From positions 1 to 33,829 of the forward strand of contig JABDCD010000010.1 in the NCBI GenBank assembly GCA_013288305.1: 33,829 nt of DNA, given 5' to 3'. A program made the translations under genes and the position numbers. This stretch comes from Alphaproteobacteria bacterium. Lineage in GTDB: Bacteria > Pseudomonadota > Alphaproteobacteria > Rickettsiales > SXRF01. Numbering within the stretch: position 1 is the first letter of the stretch; each line of letters begins with the position of its first letter. The notes under the pieces are model-generated. The model searched no databases. It was not told where the DNA came from and saw only the letters and a program-made list of their open reading frames with translations. Shown piece after piece: positions 18,999-28,314 of the stretch.

Positions 18999-20247
18999 GC
19001 CACCCCGGCAATTTATCCCTCCCCAGCAACTCCTCATAGCTCTGCCGCGGGCGCACCAGCGCATATTGATTGTCGTTGACCATCGTTTCGGCAATCAGCG
19101 GGCGGGCGTTGTAGGTGGACGACATCGCCGCGCCATAGGCTCCCGCCGAGCGGAAAGCGAGCAGATCGCCGGGGCGGGGCAGCTTGAGCAGGCGTTGCTC
19201 GGCAAAAATATCGCCGGTTTCGCACACCGGGCCGACGATATCGGCCAGCTCGGTCGGCGCATCGCCCGGAGGTGCTGCGACATGGACGATATCATGATAT
19301 GCCCCGTACAGCGCCGGGCGGATCAAATCATTCATGCCGGCATCGACGACGATGAAGATGCGGCTTTCGCTTTTTTTGACATAAATCACGCGCGACACCA
19401 GGATCCCGGCATTACCGACCAGCACGCGCCCCGGCTCGAAAATCAAGCGGCAACCCAGCCCCTCGGTCTCACGTTTGGCGATCTCGGCATAGGCGTCGGG
19501 CAACGGCGGTTCTTCCTGCCCATAGGGAATGCCCAGCCCGCCGCCGAAATCGAGCGTTTTTACGGCGAACCCCTCAGCGCGAAGCTCGCCCACGAAAGCG
19601 CGCACGCGGGCGAAAGCCTGGGCGAACGGCTCCAGGTTGGTCAGCTGTGAGCCGATATGCACCGACACGCCCTGCACTTCGATGCCGCGCAGGGAGGAAG
19701 CCAGCCGATAGACCGGCATGGCATGTTCCATCGCCACGCCGAATTTGCTTTCCTTATGGCCGGTGGAAATTTTGGCGTGGGTTTTCGGATCGACGTCGGG
19801 ATTGACGCGCACCGCAATCCGCGCCTTGGTGTTTTTTGACAATGCCACGTCGTTCAATAATTCAAGCTCCGGCTCGGACTCAACATTGAATTGGAAAATG
19901 TTTTTTTCCAGTGCAAAGGCCATTTCGCCAGCCGTTTTCCCGACACCGGAAAAAACCATGTCGGCCGGTTTCATGCCGGCGGCCAGCGCCAATCGTATCT
20001 CGCCTTCCGACACCACGTCGGCGCCGCAGCCGAGCGATGCCAGGGTTTTCAGTATCGCCAGATTGCCGTTGGCCTTGACGGCATAACAGATTTTCGCCTC
20101 GGGGAAATGGCCGGAAAATACTTTGTAATGGCGCATCAGCGTCGCTGTCGAATAACAATAAAACGGCGTGCCGACTTCCTTCGCCAGCGCATCGAGCGCT
20201 ACGCCTTCGGCATGATAGACGCCGTTTTTATAATGGAAATGATCCAT
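18991..20247 (-). CDS. lysA: Diaminopimelate decarboxylase
   Basis: LysA makes lysine from meso-diaminopimelate with PLP. The 418 residues show the PLP-binding lysine K58 in CYAVKANGNLAILK, the ALR-type barrel, HIGSQL, LDFGGGLGIPY, EPGRVLVGNAG and the catalytic-Cys region GPVCETGDIFA. Length is normal for the family. It is the third gene of argH-lptM-lysA, starting 2 bases after lptM. The 3' end overlaps hpt by 8 bases. Confidence 0.96.
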   Translation of the reverse strand: MDHFHYKNGVYHAEGVALDALAKEVGTPFYCYSTATLMRHYKVFSGHFPEAKICYAVKANGNLAILKTLASLGCGADVVSEGEIRLALAAGMKPADMVFSGVGKTAGEMAFALEKNIFQFNVESEPELELLNDVALSKNTKARIAVRVNPDVDPKTHAKISTGHKESKFGVAMEHAMPVYRLASSLRGIEVQGVSVHIGSQLTNLEPFAQAFARVRAFVGELRAEGFAVKTLDFGGGLGIPYGQEEPPLPDAYAEIAKRETEGLGCRLIFEPGRVLVGNAGILVSRVIYVKKSESRIFIVVDAGMNDLIRPALYGAYHDIVHVAAPPGDAPTELADIVGPVCETGDIFAEQRLLKLPRPGDLLAFRSAGAYGAAMSSTYNARPLIAETMVNDNQYALVRPRQSYEELLGRDKLPGWLS

Positions 20248-20249
20248 GA

Positions 20250-20447
20250 TTAATTCCCTGCCCCATTCGTAGAAGGAGTTGGGGTGGGTATGTTTTCATC
20301 CTGTTGCGCCGCCTTGGCATCTTTTTTCGCCTTCTTGGCTTCGTCGCTTGCAATCTGTGAAGGCGATCTAAGCGGGCCCTTATTGGCGCAGGCGGAGAGG
20401 CCGCATGTCATCGCCGCAAGCAGCAACAGCGGCACCCACATCCTCAT
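20250..20447 (-). CDS. lptM: LptM-like small lipoprotein
   Basis: This 65-residue protein has a lipoprotein signal peptide with the lipobox LSAC followed by ANKGPLRSP, matching the CG-x-KGPL-x-x-P signature of LptM (YifL). LptM assists oxidative maturation of the LPS transporter LptDE at the outer membrane. The rest is a Lys/Ala and Pro/Thr-rich tail, probably disordered. It overlaps argH by 4 bases (ATGA) and lies 2 bases before lysA, the position this gene has in many proteobacteria. Confidence 0.85.
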   Translation of the reverse strand: MRMWVPLLLLAAMTCGLSACANKGPLRSPSQIASDEAKKAKKDAKAAQQDENIPTPTPSTNGAGN

Positions 20448-21850
20448 AACCCGAACCTTTTTTTGGCCGCGGCAATGGCTTTCCTGACATTCTCCGGCGC
20501 CGTGCCGCCGAAGCTTTTTCGGCTGGCTACGGAATTTTCTACGCTAAGTACGGAAAATATGTCCTTGCGGATTTTCGGCTCGACGCTTTGCAATTCCTTC
20601 AGCGATAATTCCTCCAGTTTTTTATTTTTCCCCGAGGCGAATTTCACGATACGCGCCGCGACGTGATGCGCCTCGCGGAACGGCATTTTGAGTTCGCGCG
20701 CCAGCCAGTCAGCGAGATCGGTGGCGTTGGCATAAGCCTCGCCCGCCGCCGCCGCCATCCGCTTTTTATCGGCGGTGAAATCGAGCGCCATGCCGGTCAT
20801 CGCCTGCACGCACAGCATGATATTTTCCGCCGTGTCGAACAGCGGTTCCTTATCTTCCTGCATGTCCTTGTTATAGGCCAGCGGCAGCGCTTTCATCGTC
20901 GCCAGCAAACTCATGAGATTGCCGAACATGCGCCCGGCCTTGCCGCGCACCAGTTCCGCTGCATCGGGATTGCGCTTCTGCGGCATGATCGAGCTGCCGG
21001 TGGACCAGGCATCGGAAAAACGGATGAAGCTAAACTGCGCGCTCGACCACAGCACCATTTCCTCGGCCAGCCGCGACAAATGCACGGCGCAAATGGCAGC
21101 GACCGACAAAAATTCCAGCGCGAAATCGCGGTCGGACACGGCGTCGAGTGAATTGGCCATCGGCCTATCAAAACCCAGTTCCTTCGCGGTAAATTCACGA
21201 TCAATGGGAAACGATGTTCCGGCCAGCGCCGCCGCACCCAGCGGCGATTCGTTGAGGCGTTTGCGCACATCCTGCACACGCGAGCGGTCGCGCCCGAACA
21301 TTTCCACATAGGCCAGCAGATGGTGCCCGAGCGTCACCGGCTGCGCTATTTGGAGATGCGTAAATCCCGGCATCAAGGTAGCGACATGTTCTCCGGCGCG
21401 TTTGAGTAGCGCCGCCTGCAATGCTCTGAGCGCAGCGTCCAGCGCATCGAGCGCATCGCGCACATAAAGCCGGAAAGCGGTCGCCACCTGGTCGTTGCGC
21501 GAACGTGCCGTGTGCAGCTTTCCCGCCGCTGCGCCGATGTTATCTTTAAGCGCCGCCTCGATATTCATGTGAATGTCTTCGAGGCTATCCTTGAAAACGA
21601 AACGCCCGGATTCGATGGATTTCAAAATATCATTAAGCCCGGCGACGATGGCCTTGGCATCGGCATCGCTGATGATTTTCTGTTTGGCGAGCATCCGCGC
21701 ATGGGCAATCGACCCGGCGATGTCCTGCCGGTAAAGCCGCTTGTCAAATGCGACGGATGCGTTAATCTTGGCCAGCGCGTCGGCAGGCGGGCGCGCGAAC
21801 CCACCGCCCCACATCGGGTTGGCGTTTTTATCTTTTTTCGAATCAACCAT
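20444..21850 (-). CDS. argH: Argininosuccinate lyase
   Basis: ArgH splits argininosuccinate into arginine and fumarate. The 468-residue protein has the superfamily signature [12 protein letters not shown] with the catalytic Ser loop, [14 protein letters not shown], and [17 protein letters not shown] with the general-acid His. [13 protein letters not shown] is the typical N-terminus. I chose the ATG at 21850 because AAGGAA lies 7 bases upstream; an earlier in-frame ATG at 21871 would overlap the divergent tlpA start. First gene of argH-lptM-lysA. Confidence 0.96.
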   Translation of the reverse strand: MVDSKKDKNANPMWGGGFARPPADALAKINASVAFDKRLYRQDIAGSIAHARMLAKQKIISDADAKAIVAGLNDILKSIESGRFVFKDSLEDIHMNIEAALKDNIGAAAGKLHTARSRNDQVATAFRLYVRDALDALDAALRALQAALLKRAGEHVATLMPGFTHLQIAQPVTLGHHLLAYVEMFGRDRSRVQDVRKRLNESPLGAAALAGTSFPIDREFTAKELGFDRPMANSLDAVSDRDFALEFLSVAAICAVHLSRLAEEMVLWSSAQFSFIRFSDAWSTGSSIMPQKRNPDAAELVRGKAGRMFGNLMSLLATMKALPLAYNKDMQEDKEPLFDTAENIMLCVQAMTGMALDFTADKKRMAAAAGEAYANATDLADWLARELKMPFREAHHVAARIVKFASGKNKKLEELSLKELQSVEPKIRKDIFSVLSVENSVASRKSFGGTAPENVRKAIAAAKKRFGL

Positions 21851-21862
21851 AGGGATTCCTTT
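21851..21862. promoter_or_regulatory. Shared bidirectional ribosome-binding sequence between argH and tlpA
   Basis: Only 12 bases (AGGGATTCCTTT on the plus strand) separate the two divergent start codons. On the plus strand AGGGA serves tlpA; on the minus strand AAGGAA serves argH. The same bases thus supply both Shine-Dalgarno sequences. No room is left for promoters, which must lie inside the opposite coding regions. Confidence 0.7.
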
Positions 21863-22390
21863 ATGTTGCATGTAAATATAAGGTTTTTAGGGCTTCTGGC
21901 AAGCTGTGTATTGATGGCCTCCACCGTGAGCGCGCAGGAGTTAGCCCCTCTCGACACCTCATCCCCCAAAACCGCGTCAGCGGTGCTTTTCAAGGATGAA
22001 TCGGGCAACCTGCACCCCTTAAACCCGCAGCAGCACAAGCTCAGCATCGTGCATTTCTGGGCGACGTGGTGCACCCCCTGCGTCGCCGAATTGCCCGAGG
22101 TCGATAAGGCCGCCGAAGCCTATGGCGGCAAGGGCGTGCGCGTGGTGGCGATTTCGCTGGATGGCGATGGCCATATCGACAAAGTCAAAAAATTCCTCGC
22201 CGACCACAAGATCACGCATCTCGCCCCCAACCTCGATTTTGGCAATGCCTCCTTCAAGGCCTCCGGCCTGAAAGGCCTGCCCGGTACGCTGTTCATCGAT
22301 GCCACCGGCAAAGAAATCGCCCGCGCCGACGGCCCGCTGGACTGGAAAAATAAAGAGACGGTGGAATTTATAGAGAAGGCATTGCGTTGA
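21863..22390 (+). CDS. TlpA-like periplasmic thioredoxin
   Basis: The 175-residue protein starts at the ATG at 21863 with a signal peptide ([20 protein letters not shown]). A TlpA/ResA-type thioredoxin domain follows: FWATWC70TPC73VAELPEV is the redox motif, and GLPGTLFID holds the cis-Pro loop. These proteins reduce disulfides for cytochrome c or cytochrome oxidase assembly in the periplasm. The longer frame from 21512 lies within argH antisense and is not used. Location next to argH is common in alphaproteobacteria. It converges on the mutase gene with 3 bases between the stops. Confidence 0.9.
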   Translation: MLHVNIRFLGLLASCVLMASTVSAQELAPLDTSSPKTASAVLFKDESGNLHPLNPQQHKLSIVHFWATWCTPCVAELPEVDKAAEAYGGKGVRVVAISLDGDGHIDKVKKFLADHKITHLAPNLDFGNASFKASGLKGLPGTLFIDATGKEIARADGPLDWKNKETVEFIEKALR

Positions 22391-22393
22391 TAT

Positions 22394-24544
22394 TTAAGCC
22401 GCCTTCCGCTTTTTCTCCACCAGCTGCAACACCTTCTCCGCAGCTTCGGGGATGTTGGTGCCGGGGCCGAAGATGGCGGCGACGCCGGCTTTTTCCAGGA
22501 ATGCGTAATCCTGCGACGGGATGACGCCGCCGCAGACGACCAGAATATCGGGCCGCCCAGCCTTGCGCAGCGCAGCGATCAGCTGCGGCACCAGTGTTTT
22601 ATGCCCGGCGGCATGGCTGGAGACGCCGACGAGATGCACATCGTTCTCAATGGCCTGGCGCGCGACTTCCTCCGGCGTGGCGAACAGCGAGCCAACATCG
22701 ACGTCGAAACCCATATCGGCAAACGCCGTGGCGATGACTTTGGCACCGCGGTCGTGCCCGTCCTGCCCCATCTTGGCGACGAGCAAGCGCGGGCGGCGGC
22801 CTTCGGCTTTGGCGAAGGCGGCGACCTTGTCGCGGATGGGTTTTAAGCTGTTATCCTCGTCGTACAAAGCGCCGTACACTCCCGAAATGGTTTTGACCTC
22901 GGCATTATAGCGCCCGAAAATTTTCTCCAGCGCAAATGAAATCTCGCCGACGGTAGCGCGCAACTTCGCCGCCTCAACCGCCAGCGCCAGCAGATTGCCG
23001 GTTTTTTTGAGCGCCGCATTGGTCAACGCTTCCAGCGCCGCCTGGCATTTTTTCTCATCGCGTTTCGCCCGCACTTCCGCCAACCGTTTAATCTGCCCTT
23101 CGCGCACCTTGGCGTTATCGACATCGAGAATCGCAATGGGGTCTTCTTTTTTGAGCTGATATTTATTGACGCCGACGACGATGTCCTCGCCGCGGTCGAA
23201 GCGCGCCTGTTTGCGCGCGGCCGATTCCTCGATGTGTTGTTTGGGAATTCCGGCCTCGATGGCTTTGATCATGCCGCCGGATTCCTTCACTTCGGCGATT
23301 AATTCCTCAGCATGTTTGACCAGGCTGGCTGTCAACGCTTCGATATAATAGCTGCCGCCCAGCGGATCGACGACGTTGGTAACGCCGCTCTCATGCTGGA
23401 TGACCAGTTGCGTATTGCGGGCGATGCGCGCCGAGAAATCGGTGGGCAGCGCGATGGCCTCGTCGAGCGCGTTGGTATGCAGCGATTGCGTGCCGCCGAG
23501 CACCGCCGCCAGCGCCTCGATGGTGGTGCGGATGACGTTGTTGTACGGGTCTTTTTCAGTCAGCGATACGCCGGAGGTCTGGCAATGCGTGCGCAATGCC
23601 AGCGACACCGGGTTTTTCGGTTTGTATTTTTCCATCGTTTTCGCCCACAGCAGCCGTGCGGCGCGCAGCTTGGCAATTTCCATGAAAAAATTCATGCCGA
23701 TGGCAAAGAAAAACGACAGGCGCGGCGCGAAATCGTCCACGCCCAATCCCTTGCCCAACGCGGCTTTGACGTATTCATCGCCGTCGGCAATGGTGTAGGC
23801 CAGTTCCTGCACCGCGGTGGCGCCCGCCTCGTGCATGTGGTAGCCGGAGATGGAAATCGAATTGAACTTGGGCATGTTTTTCGCCGTGTATTCGATGATG
23901 TCGGCGACGATGCGCATCGACGGCTCGGGCGGATAAATATAGGTGTTGCGCACCATAAATTCTTTTAAAATATCGTTCTGGATGGTGCCGGAAAGCTCGG
24001 AAAGTTTCACGCCCTGCTCCAGCCCGGCGACGATGTAATTGGCCAGGATCGGCAGCACCGCGCCGTTCATGGTCATCGACACGGACATTTCATTCAAGGG
24101 TATCTGGTCGAAAAGAATCTTCATGTCCTCGACGGAATCAATCGCCACGCCCGCCTTGCCGACGTCGCCCTCGACGCGAGGATGATCGGAATCGTAACCG
24201 CGATGCGTCGCCAGGTCGAACGCCACCGACAAGCCCTTTTGCCCGCCCGCGAGGTTGCGGCGGTAAAAGGCATTGCTTTCCTCGGCAGTGGAAAAACCGG
24301 CATATTGCCGCACCGTCCACGGCCTGACCGCATACATCGTCGCCCTGGGTCCCCGCACGTAAGGCGCGAATCCGGGCAGCGTATCGACATATTCGAGATT
24401 TTCGAGGTCGGCGGCCGTATAAAGCGGCTTGACCTCAATCCCCTCCGGCGTCTGCCAGACCAGATCATCCAGCGATTTGCCCTCGCCAACGTCCTTTTGC
24501 GCCAGTTTCTGCCAGTCGGCGAGGTTTTTAGGGGGAAAAGGCAT
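22394..24544 (-). CDS. Methylmalonyl-CoA mutase
   Basis: This 716-residue enzyme interconverts methylmalonyl-CoA and succinyl-CoA with adenosylcobalamin. The N-terminal barrel has [21 protein letters not shown] (substrate-CoA region), [16 protein letters not shown] and [12 protein letters not shown]. The C-terminal B12 domain has the base-off motif D595-G-H597-DRG in [20 protein letters not shown] and the downstream GGVIP loop. It is a single-chain, large-subunit type, so probably a homodimer; no small subunit or MeaB chaperone is nearby. The ATG has AGGA 8-9 bases upstream. It links propionate or branched-chain catabolism to the TCA cycle. The 119-base gap upstream is shared with the divergent STAS-like gene. 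Confidence 0.96.
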   Translation of the reverse strand: MPFPPKNLADWQKLAQKDVGEGKSLDDLVWQTPEGIEVKPLYTAADLENLEYVDTLPGFAPYVRGPRATMYAVRPWTVRQYAGFSTAEESNAFYRRNLAGGQKGLSVAFDLATHRGYDSDHPRVEGDVGKAGVAIDSVEDMKILFDQIPLNEMSVSMTMNGAVLPILANYIVAGLEQGVKLSELSGTIQNDILKEFMVRNTYIYPPEPSMRIVADIIEYTAKNMPKFNSISISGYHMHEAGATAVQELAYTIADGDEYVKAALGKGLGVDDFAPRLSFFFAIGMNFFMEIAKLRAARLLWAKTMEKYKPKNPVSLALRTHCQTSGVSLTEKDPYNNVIRTTIEALAAVLGGTQSLHTNALDEAIALPTDFSARIARNTQLVIQHESGVTNVVDPLGGSYYIEALTASLVKHAEELIAEVKESGGMIKAIEAGIPKQHIEESAARKQARFDRGEDIVVGVNKYQLKKEDPIAILDVDNAKVREGQIKRLAEVRAKRDEKKCQAALEALTNAALKKTGNLLALAVEAAKLRATVGEISFALEKIFGRYNAEVKTISGVYGALYDEDNSLKPIRDKVAAFAKAEGRRPRLLVAKMGQDGHDRGAKVIATAFADMGFDVDVGSLFATPEEVARQAIENDVHLVGVSSHAAGHKTLVPQLIAALRKAGRPDILVVCGGVIPSQDYAFLEKAGVAAIFGPGTNIPEAAEKVLQLVEKKRKAA

Positions 24545-24663
24545 GATTTTATTCCTGTTGTTGCCGAAATATCGATTTTACGCCACAAATGTTAACAAAT
24601 ATTTTAATATTTTCCCGTATGATGAGAATATTATGCACCGAAAAGTTGCAAGGAGCAATCGTT

Positions 24664-25155
24664 ATGGATAAGCTGAAAGCGTTGAACCAGGGACATGGCG
24701 TTGTCGCCGTCGTGCTTATGCGCGACCATGTCCGGCCGGAAACGCTGCCCGATACCAGGCATTTCCTGATCGAGGCGATCAGCACGGCAGGGGGATACAA
24801 AACCCTCATTGTCGACGTATCGCGGCTTGATCATAAGGACATGATGTTTGGCCTTAAATATCGGGATGGCCGGACGACCAGAGCCGATGCGGACGGGATG
24901 CCCATCCATAACCCATCTTCCGGCGAAAGCCCGACGCTTGCCAAAGAATTGCTATATATCAATAAGATATTAGGATTTCTTGGGAAAACACTTATCATTG
25001 CCGGCGCCGACCAGGAAACACGGCAAATGATGCATAAATCAAAAATCGACCGGGTGCTCACTCTTAAAGATACAATGGAGAACGCGGTAGAGGAAATGCA
25101 GGCCATCGTCCCCGGGCAGGGCTGGTCGGGGACATCCGATACCGTGCCGGCCTAA
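24664..25155 (+). CDS. STAS-like protein of unknown role
   Basis: The ATG at 24664 has AAGGAG 8 bases upstream, which beats the earlier ATG at 24589. The 163 residues have a STAS/SpoIIAA-like pattern: a strand KTLIVDVSRLDHKD near 43, an amphipathic helix LAKELLYINKILGFLGKTLIIAG, then VLTLKDTMENAVEEMQ at the end. A polar insertion (RDGRTTRADADGMPIHNPSS) sits where the STAS phospho-Ser loop would be, and the usual DSSG is absent. If the fold is right it could bind an anti-sigma or sensor partner, but none is adjacent. AT-rich leader sequence with TATGAT and TATTAT lies upstream. It converges on the mscS-type gene, overlapping by 4 bases. Confidence 0.55.
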   Translation: MDKLKALNQGHGVVAVVLMRDHVRPETLPDTRHFLIEAISTAGGYKTLIVDVSRLDHKDMMFGLKYRDGRTTRADADGMPIHNPSSGESPTLAKELLYINKILGFLGKTLIIAGADQETRQMMHKSKIDRVLTLKDTMENAVEEMQAIVPGQGWSGTSDTVPA

Positions 25156-26495
25156 AGATTTCCCACCTGATTAGCCGCTGCCGGACACGGAATCCCAATC
25201 CCCGCCTTCCTGAATTTTTCCAACATGGCCATCATCACTTCGCTCTGCGGCCCCATGCGACCGTCGCGCACGTCGGGGATCCAGAAAGTCAGCATGAATT
25301 GCAACGCATTATCGCCGAATTCACGCAAATAGCAGGACGGCGCTGGATCCTTAAGGCATAAGGGATGCTCACGCGCCGCTTCCAGCATCAGCGCGATGAC
25401 TTTTGCCGGATCGCTGTTATAGGCGGCGTTGACCTTGACGTCGATGCGCGCCGCGTTGCTGGTATGCGTCCAGTTGGTGACGCGGGTCGATACCAGTTCC
25501 TCATTGGGAATCATCACCTCGCGGCCGTCGGCGGTTTCAATTAATGCATAGCGGATATTGAGCTGGCGCACGCGGCCGGTTACGCCGCCGACTTCGATGA
25601 GGTCGCTGATCTGGAGCGATTTTTCCATGAGCAACGTAATGCCGCTGACGAAATTGGCGGTGAGCTTCTGCAAGCCGAGGCCGACGCCGACACCCAGCGC
25701 GCCGCCGAATACGGCAAACGCCGTCAGGTCAACGCCCACCGCCGACAGGGTAATCATCAGGGCGATGAAATAAACGAAGACGCGGAAGAATTTGACGGTC
25801 AGCTCGCGGGCGTTATAGGACAGGCGCGAGCTGCGGCGCAGGAAGCTTTCCAGCGTACTCGACAGCAGTCCGGCGATCCAGAACACCACCACCAGGATGA
25901 CGATGCCATGCACGATGTTGAGCATGGAAATCTGGTATTGCCCGATGTCGAATTGTATCGAGCGCAGGTAGCTGACGGTGGAGCGGATGAAGCCGGTAGC
26001 GCGCAGCAAGCCGACCACCATGACGACAAAAGCGATGAACCACGCCACCGGCCGCGAGCGCACCACTAGCAGGACGCATCTGGCCACCAGCCAGGCGAAA
26101 GCGATTTGAATGACCGTCTCCGTACAGTCGCCACCGCTTACGGCATAAATTTCGGCCAACGGCTTGACCAAGGTCAGGTAAAGCAGCGCCAGCAACGTCC
26201 CCAGCAGCGACAGCGGCTTCATGATGAATTCGGCGTCGATATGTTTGGGCGGATGCGCCGCCAGGCGCTTCTGCACGCGCCGCCGTACCCATGCCGCCGT
26301 GAGCCATGCCAGCGCTAGCGCAACGCCGATGAGCATCCATTCGATATAAAAATCCGGATTGCCGAGCGCCGCCAGAATCTCATCGCGGCGATAATCAAAT
26401 TTTTTGACCAGGTGCGCGGAAGGATCGAGGTGACCCGCGCCTTCTGTTACCATCGGGGACGGCAGCGGTGGCGCGACGTTGTTGGCTGAGGGCAT
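25152..26495 (-). CDS. MscS-family mechanosensitive ion channel
   Basis: The 447 residues show about six membrane segments, the last being a Gly/Ala-rich pore helix (FAVFGGALGVGVGLGLQKL, near 260-280). The MscS beta domain follows: ANFVSGITLLMEKSLQISD, DLIEVGGVTGRVRQLNIRY and DGREVMIPNEELVSTRVTNW. The alpha/beta C-terminal domain is complete. Such channels open under membrane tension after hypo-osmotic shock. The extra N-terminal spans make it longer than E. coli MscS (286 residues), as in many YnaI/YbdG-like members. A Pro-rich N-terminus precedes the first span. Confidence 0.93.
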   Translation of the reverse strand: MPSANNVAPPLPSPMVTEGAGHLDPSAHLVKKFDYRRDEILAALGNPDFYIEWMLIGVALALAWLTAAWVRRRVQKRLAAHPPKHIDAEFIMKPLSLLGTLLALLYLTLVKPLAEIYAVSGGDCTETVIQIAFAWLVARCVLLVVRSRPVAWFIAFVVMVVGLLRATGFIRSTVSYLRSIQFDIGQYQISMLNIVHGIVILVVVFWIAGLLSSTLESFLRRSSRLSYNARELTVKFFRVFVYFIALMITLSAVGVDLTAFAVFGGALGVGVGLGLQKLTANFVSGITLLMEKSLQISDLIEVGGVTGRVRQLNIRYALIETADGREVMIPNEELVSTRVTNWTHTSNAARIDVKVNAAYNSDPAKVIALMLEAAREHPLCLKDPAPSCYLREFGDNALQFMLTFWIPDVRDGRMGPQSEVMMAMLEKFRKAGIGIPCPAAANQVGNL

Positions 26496-26517
26496 GGATG
26501 ATAATCCTTAATGGGAA

Positions 26518-26847
26518 CTAAAGCATATCCCCGCTATGCATATCAGGGGATATGCCGGGGAAAATCTTCGCAGGCTTCCAGTTTTTGATTTTCTGCCTGG
26601 CATCCCACAGATCGACCGCATTTTGCAAATTCAGCCATATCTGCGCGCTCGTACCCAGCACGGCAGCAATGCGCGTCGCTAATTCAGCTTCAATGCGCGC
26701 CTTGCCGTGCACAATATTGCTCACATGCTTGCGTGTACAGCCGATGGCTGCGGCAAAGGCAGTAAGGGAAATTTTGCGATCCTTCAGAAAAAGTTCAACC
26801 AGTATTTCTCCGGGAATGGTCGGGCGGCGCTTTCGCGGCAATAACAT
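26518..26847 (-). CDS. higA: HigA-type antitoxin (XRE family)
   Basis: The 109 residues contain a helix-turn-helix typical of HigA: HPG-like TIPGEILVELFLKD, then ISLTAFAAAIGCTRKHVSNIVHGKARIEAELATRIAAVLG and the family tail WLNLQNAVDLWDAR. HigA neutralises HigB and represses the operon. The toxin gene is upstream, with 11 bases between, giving the toxin-first order characteristic of higBA. The tail after residue 90 is short. Confidence 0.9.
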   Translation of the reverse strand: MLLPRKRRPTIPGEILVELFLKDRKISLTAFAAAIGCTRKHVSNIVHGKARIEAELATRIAAVLGTSAQIWLNLQNAVDLWDARQKIKNWKPAKIFPGISPDMHSGDML

Positions 26848-26858
26848 AATGTATTCTC

Positions 26859-27137
26859 CTAATGATAATCTTCAAAATTCACATCGTACATGTCATGACC
26901 GTCCCATTTGAATGTAATGCAGTAATTGCCGGTGACGTGCATGGAATACGTACCTTTTCTTTTTCCTTTCAATTCATGAAAATCTTTGACGTCTTTGCAG
27001 TCTTCGATGCTTGTTACTTGGTCAAGATAATCCAATATTGCCGCAACGTTTTTGACATATCGGCTGCCCACTTTTCGGCTCTCGCCTTGAGCAAGCACTT
27101 CGGCCAATCCTTTATGCTTAAAGCTTACGATACTCAT
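26859..27137 (-). CDS. higB: HigB-type ribosome-dependent toxin
   Basis: This 92-residue protein belongs to the HigB/RelE-like killer family: it opens IVSFKHKGLAEVLAQGESRKVG, includes FHELKGKRKGTYSMHVTGNYCITFKW, and ends YDVNFEDYH, the usual strand order and C-terminal YH of the family. HigB cuts mRNA on the ribosome. The gene precedes higA. No Shine-Dalgarno sequence is obvious before the ATG. The 181-base region upstream (27138-27318) is non-coding and separates it from the divergent pseudopilin gene. Confidence 0.9.
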   Translation of the reverse strand: MSIVSFKHKGLAEVLAQGESRKVGSRYVKNVAAILDYLDQVTSIEDCKDVKDFHELKGKRKGTYSMHVTGNYCITFKWDGHDMYDVNFEDYH

Positions 27138-27318
27138 AAGCGTAACCTATAAGGTAACGAATGTCAAGGCTAATCGAAGGCGTGTCGAAGGCGTTTTATA
27201 GCAGTCCATGGCGGCTTGTAAAAGCGCGATCTATAGCATCTCATGAGTTAACCCATTCTTAAGGCCTGGCGGAATATTATAGTATTTAATTCCGTAGCAA
27301 AATAGATGAGAACATTCC

Positions 27319-28134
27319 GTGAAATCCCCGCGTGCCACCGCATCCAACGCCGCTTTTACCCTGCTTGAGCTTTCGCTGGTATTGGGCGTTCTTTCCTTGC
27401 TGATCGCCGGCATTTTATCCGTAGTGACGCAAAACACGCGGCGCGCCGCCATGATGGAAGTAAGCCGGAAGATGGACGTCATCGAGGCGGCATTGCTCAA
27501 TTTCAGGCGACTAAACGGCCGTCTGCCCTGCCCGGCTGATGGGTCTTATGCCATCACCAGCCAGTATTTCGGCATCGAAGGCGCTACTACCGGCACCTGC
27601 ACCGGCGGCACACCTGCGGCGAATTTCACCGACGGTAGCAATACGATCGGCGGCGTGGTTCCAATCAAGACTCTGGGGCTGTCGAACGATTATGCGTTCG
27701 ATCCGTGGAACGGGCGTTTTTTCTATGCCGTCGACAAACGCATCACGGGAGCCTCGGCATTTACCACCTACACCGTGACGAGCACCAGCATAGGCAGTAT
27801 GTCGATCTACGACGGCAGCAGTACTCCGACGGCTATATCGGGTACGGCGCGTACCACTGTAGCGATCGCGATGGTGATGAGCTTTGGACCAAACGGTCAT
27901 GGGGCCTATCAGTTCAGCGGAGTACGTAAATCGTCGGGATCAAACAACATCGATGAATTGCAGAATTGCCATTGTGATAACACAGCTACCGCCACTGCCT
28001 TCGACTACAAATTCGTCCAGCACCCTCCGACAACGACCAGTTCCAGCGATCCCACCTATAATTTCGACGATATCGTCCGTTATTATCTGCGGTCATCCTT
28101 CCTAAACACCACGGATACGACGATATCGCGGTAA
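27319..28134 (+). CDS. Type IV pseudopilin-like protein
   Basis: A GTG start gives 271 residues. A short basic leader (MKSPRATASNAA) is followed by FTLLELSLVLGVLSLLIAGILSV, the class III prepilin motif with Glu at +5 (E17). The residue before cleavage is Ala12, not the usual Gly. After the first helix comes a globular domain with RLPCPADG, WNGRFFYAVD, SFGPNGHGAY and DELQNCHC. The last half matches the pseudopilin part of the first gene in the window, but no propeller follows here. These proteins build minor pili or secretion-system pseudopili at the inner membrane. No pilus or type II secretion genes are nearby. TATAGT lies about 40 bases upstream. Confidence 0.85.
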   Translation: MKSPRATASNAAFTLLELSLVLGVLSLLIAGILSVVTQNTRRAAMMEVSRKMDVIEAALLNFRRLNGRLPCPADGSYAITSQYFGIEGATTGTCTGGTPAANFTDGSNTIGGVVPIKTLGLSNDYAFDPWNGRFFYAVDKRITGASAFTTYTVTSTSIGSMSIYDGSSTPTAISGTARTTVAIAMVMSFGPNGHGAYQFSGVRKSSGSNNIDELQNCHCDNTATATAFDYKFVQHPPTTTSSSDPTYNFDDIVRYYLRSSFLNTTDTTISR

Positions 28135-28235
28135 CGCTGCAAATTCTCTTCCCTTGCGTGATTTTTTGATGAATAATAGAGGGTCAGCGTACCGTCTCTA
28201 TAGTTGATTAATTTACTAGGGTATATTATACTAAT

Positions 28236-28301
28236 CTCACCCCGCACTAGTTGCGGGGTCGCCCTCGATAGGTGGAGATCCCGCAATAAATGCGGGATGA
28301 C
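28236..28301. repeat. CATCCCGC-type palindromic repeat upstream of iscS
   Basis: Two hairpins are separated by 19 bases: CCCCGCA-CTAGT-TGCGGGG (28240-28258) and ATCCCGCA-ATAAA-TGCGGGAT (28278-28298). The element ends in GATGAC, followed at once by AAGGA, the iscS ribosome binding site. A related element lies at 30788-30847. Confidence 0.85.
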
Positions 28302-28314
28302 AAGGAAAAAACAT

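Noticed and set aside
27138-27170. Promoter TTGACA-N17-TACGCT for higB on the minus strand
   Set aside because: The -10 would lie 1 base before the higB ATG, too close for a normal start; the -10 match is also weak. The ACCT-TAT-AGGT palindrome here might be a HigA operator, but the evidence is too thin to list.
28204-28314. Longer iscS start at 28204
   Set aside because: It would translate the palindromic repeat and lacks a ribosome binding site, whereas 28315 has AAGGA and gives the canonical N-terminus.
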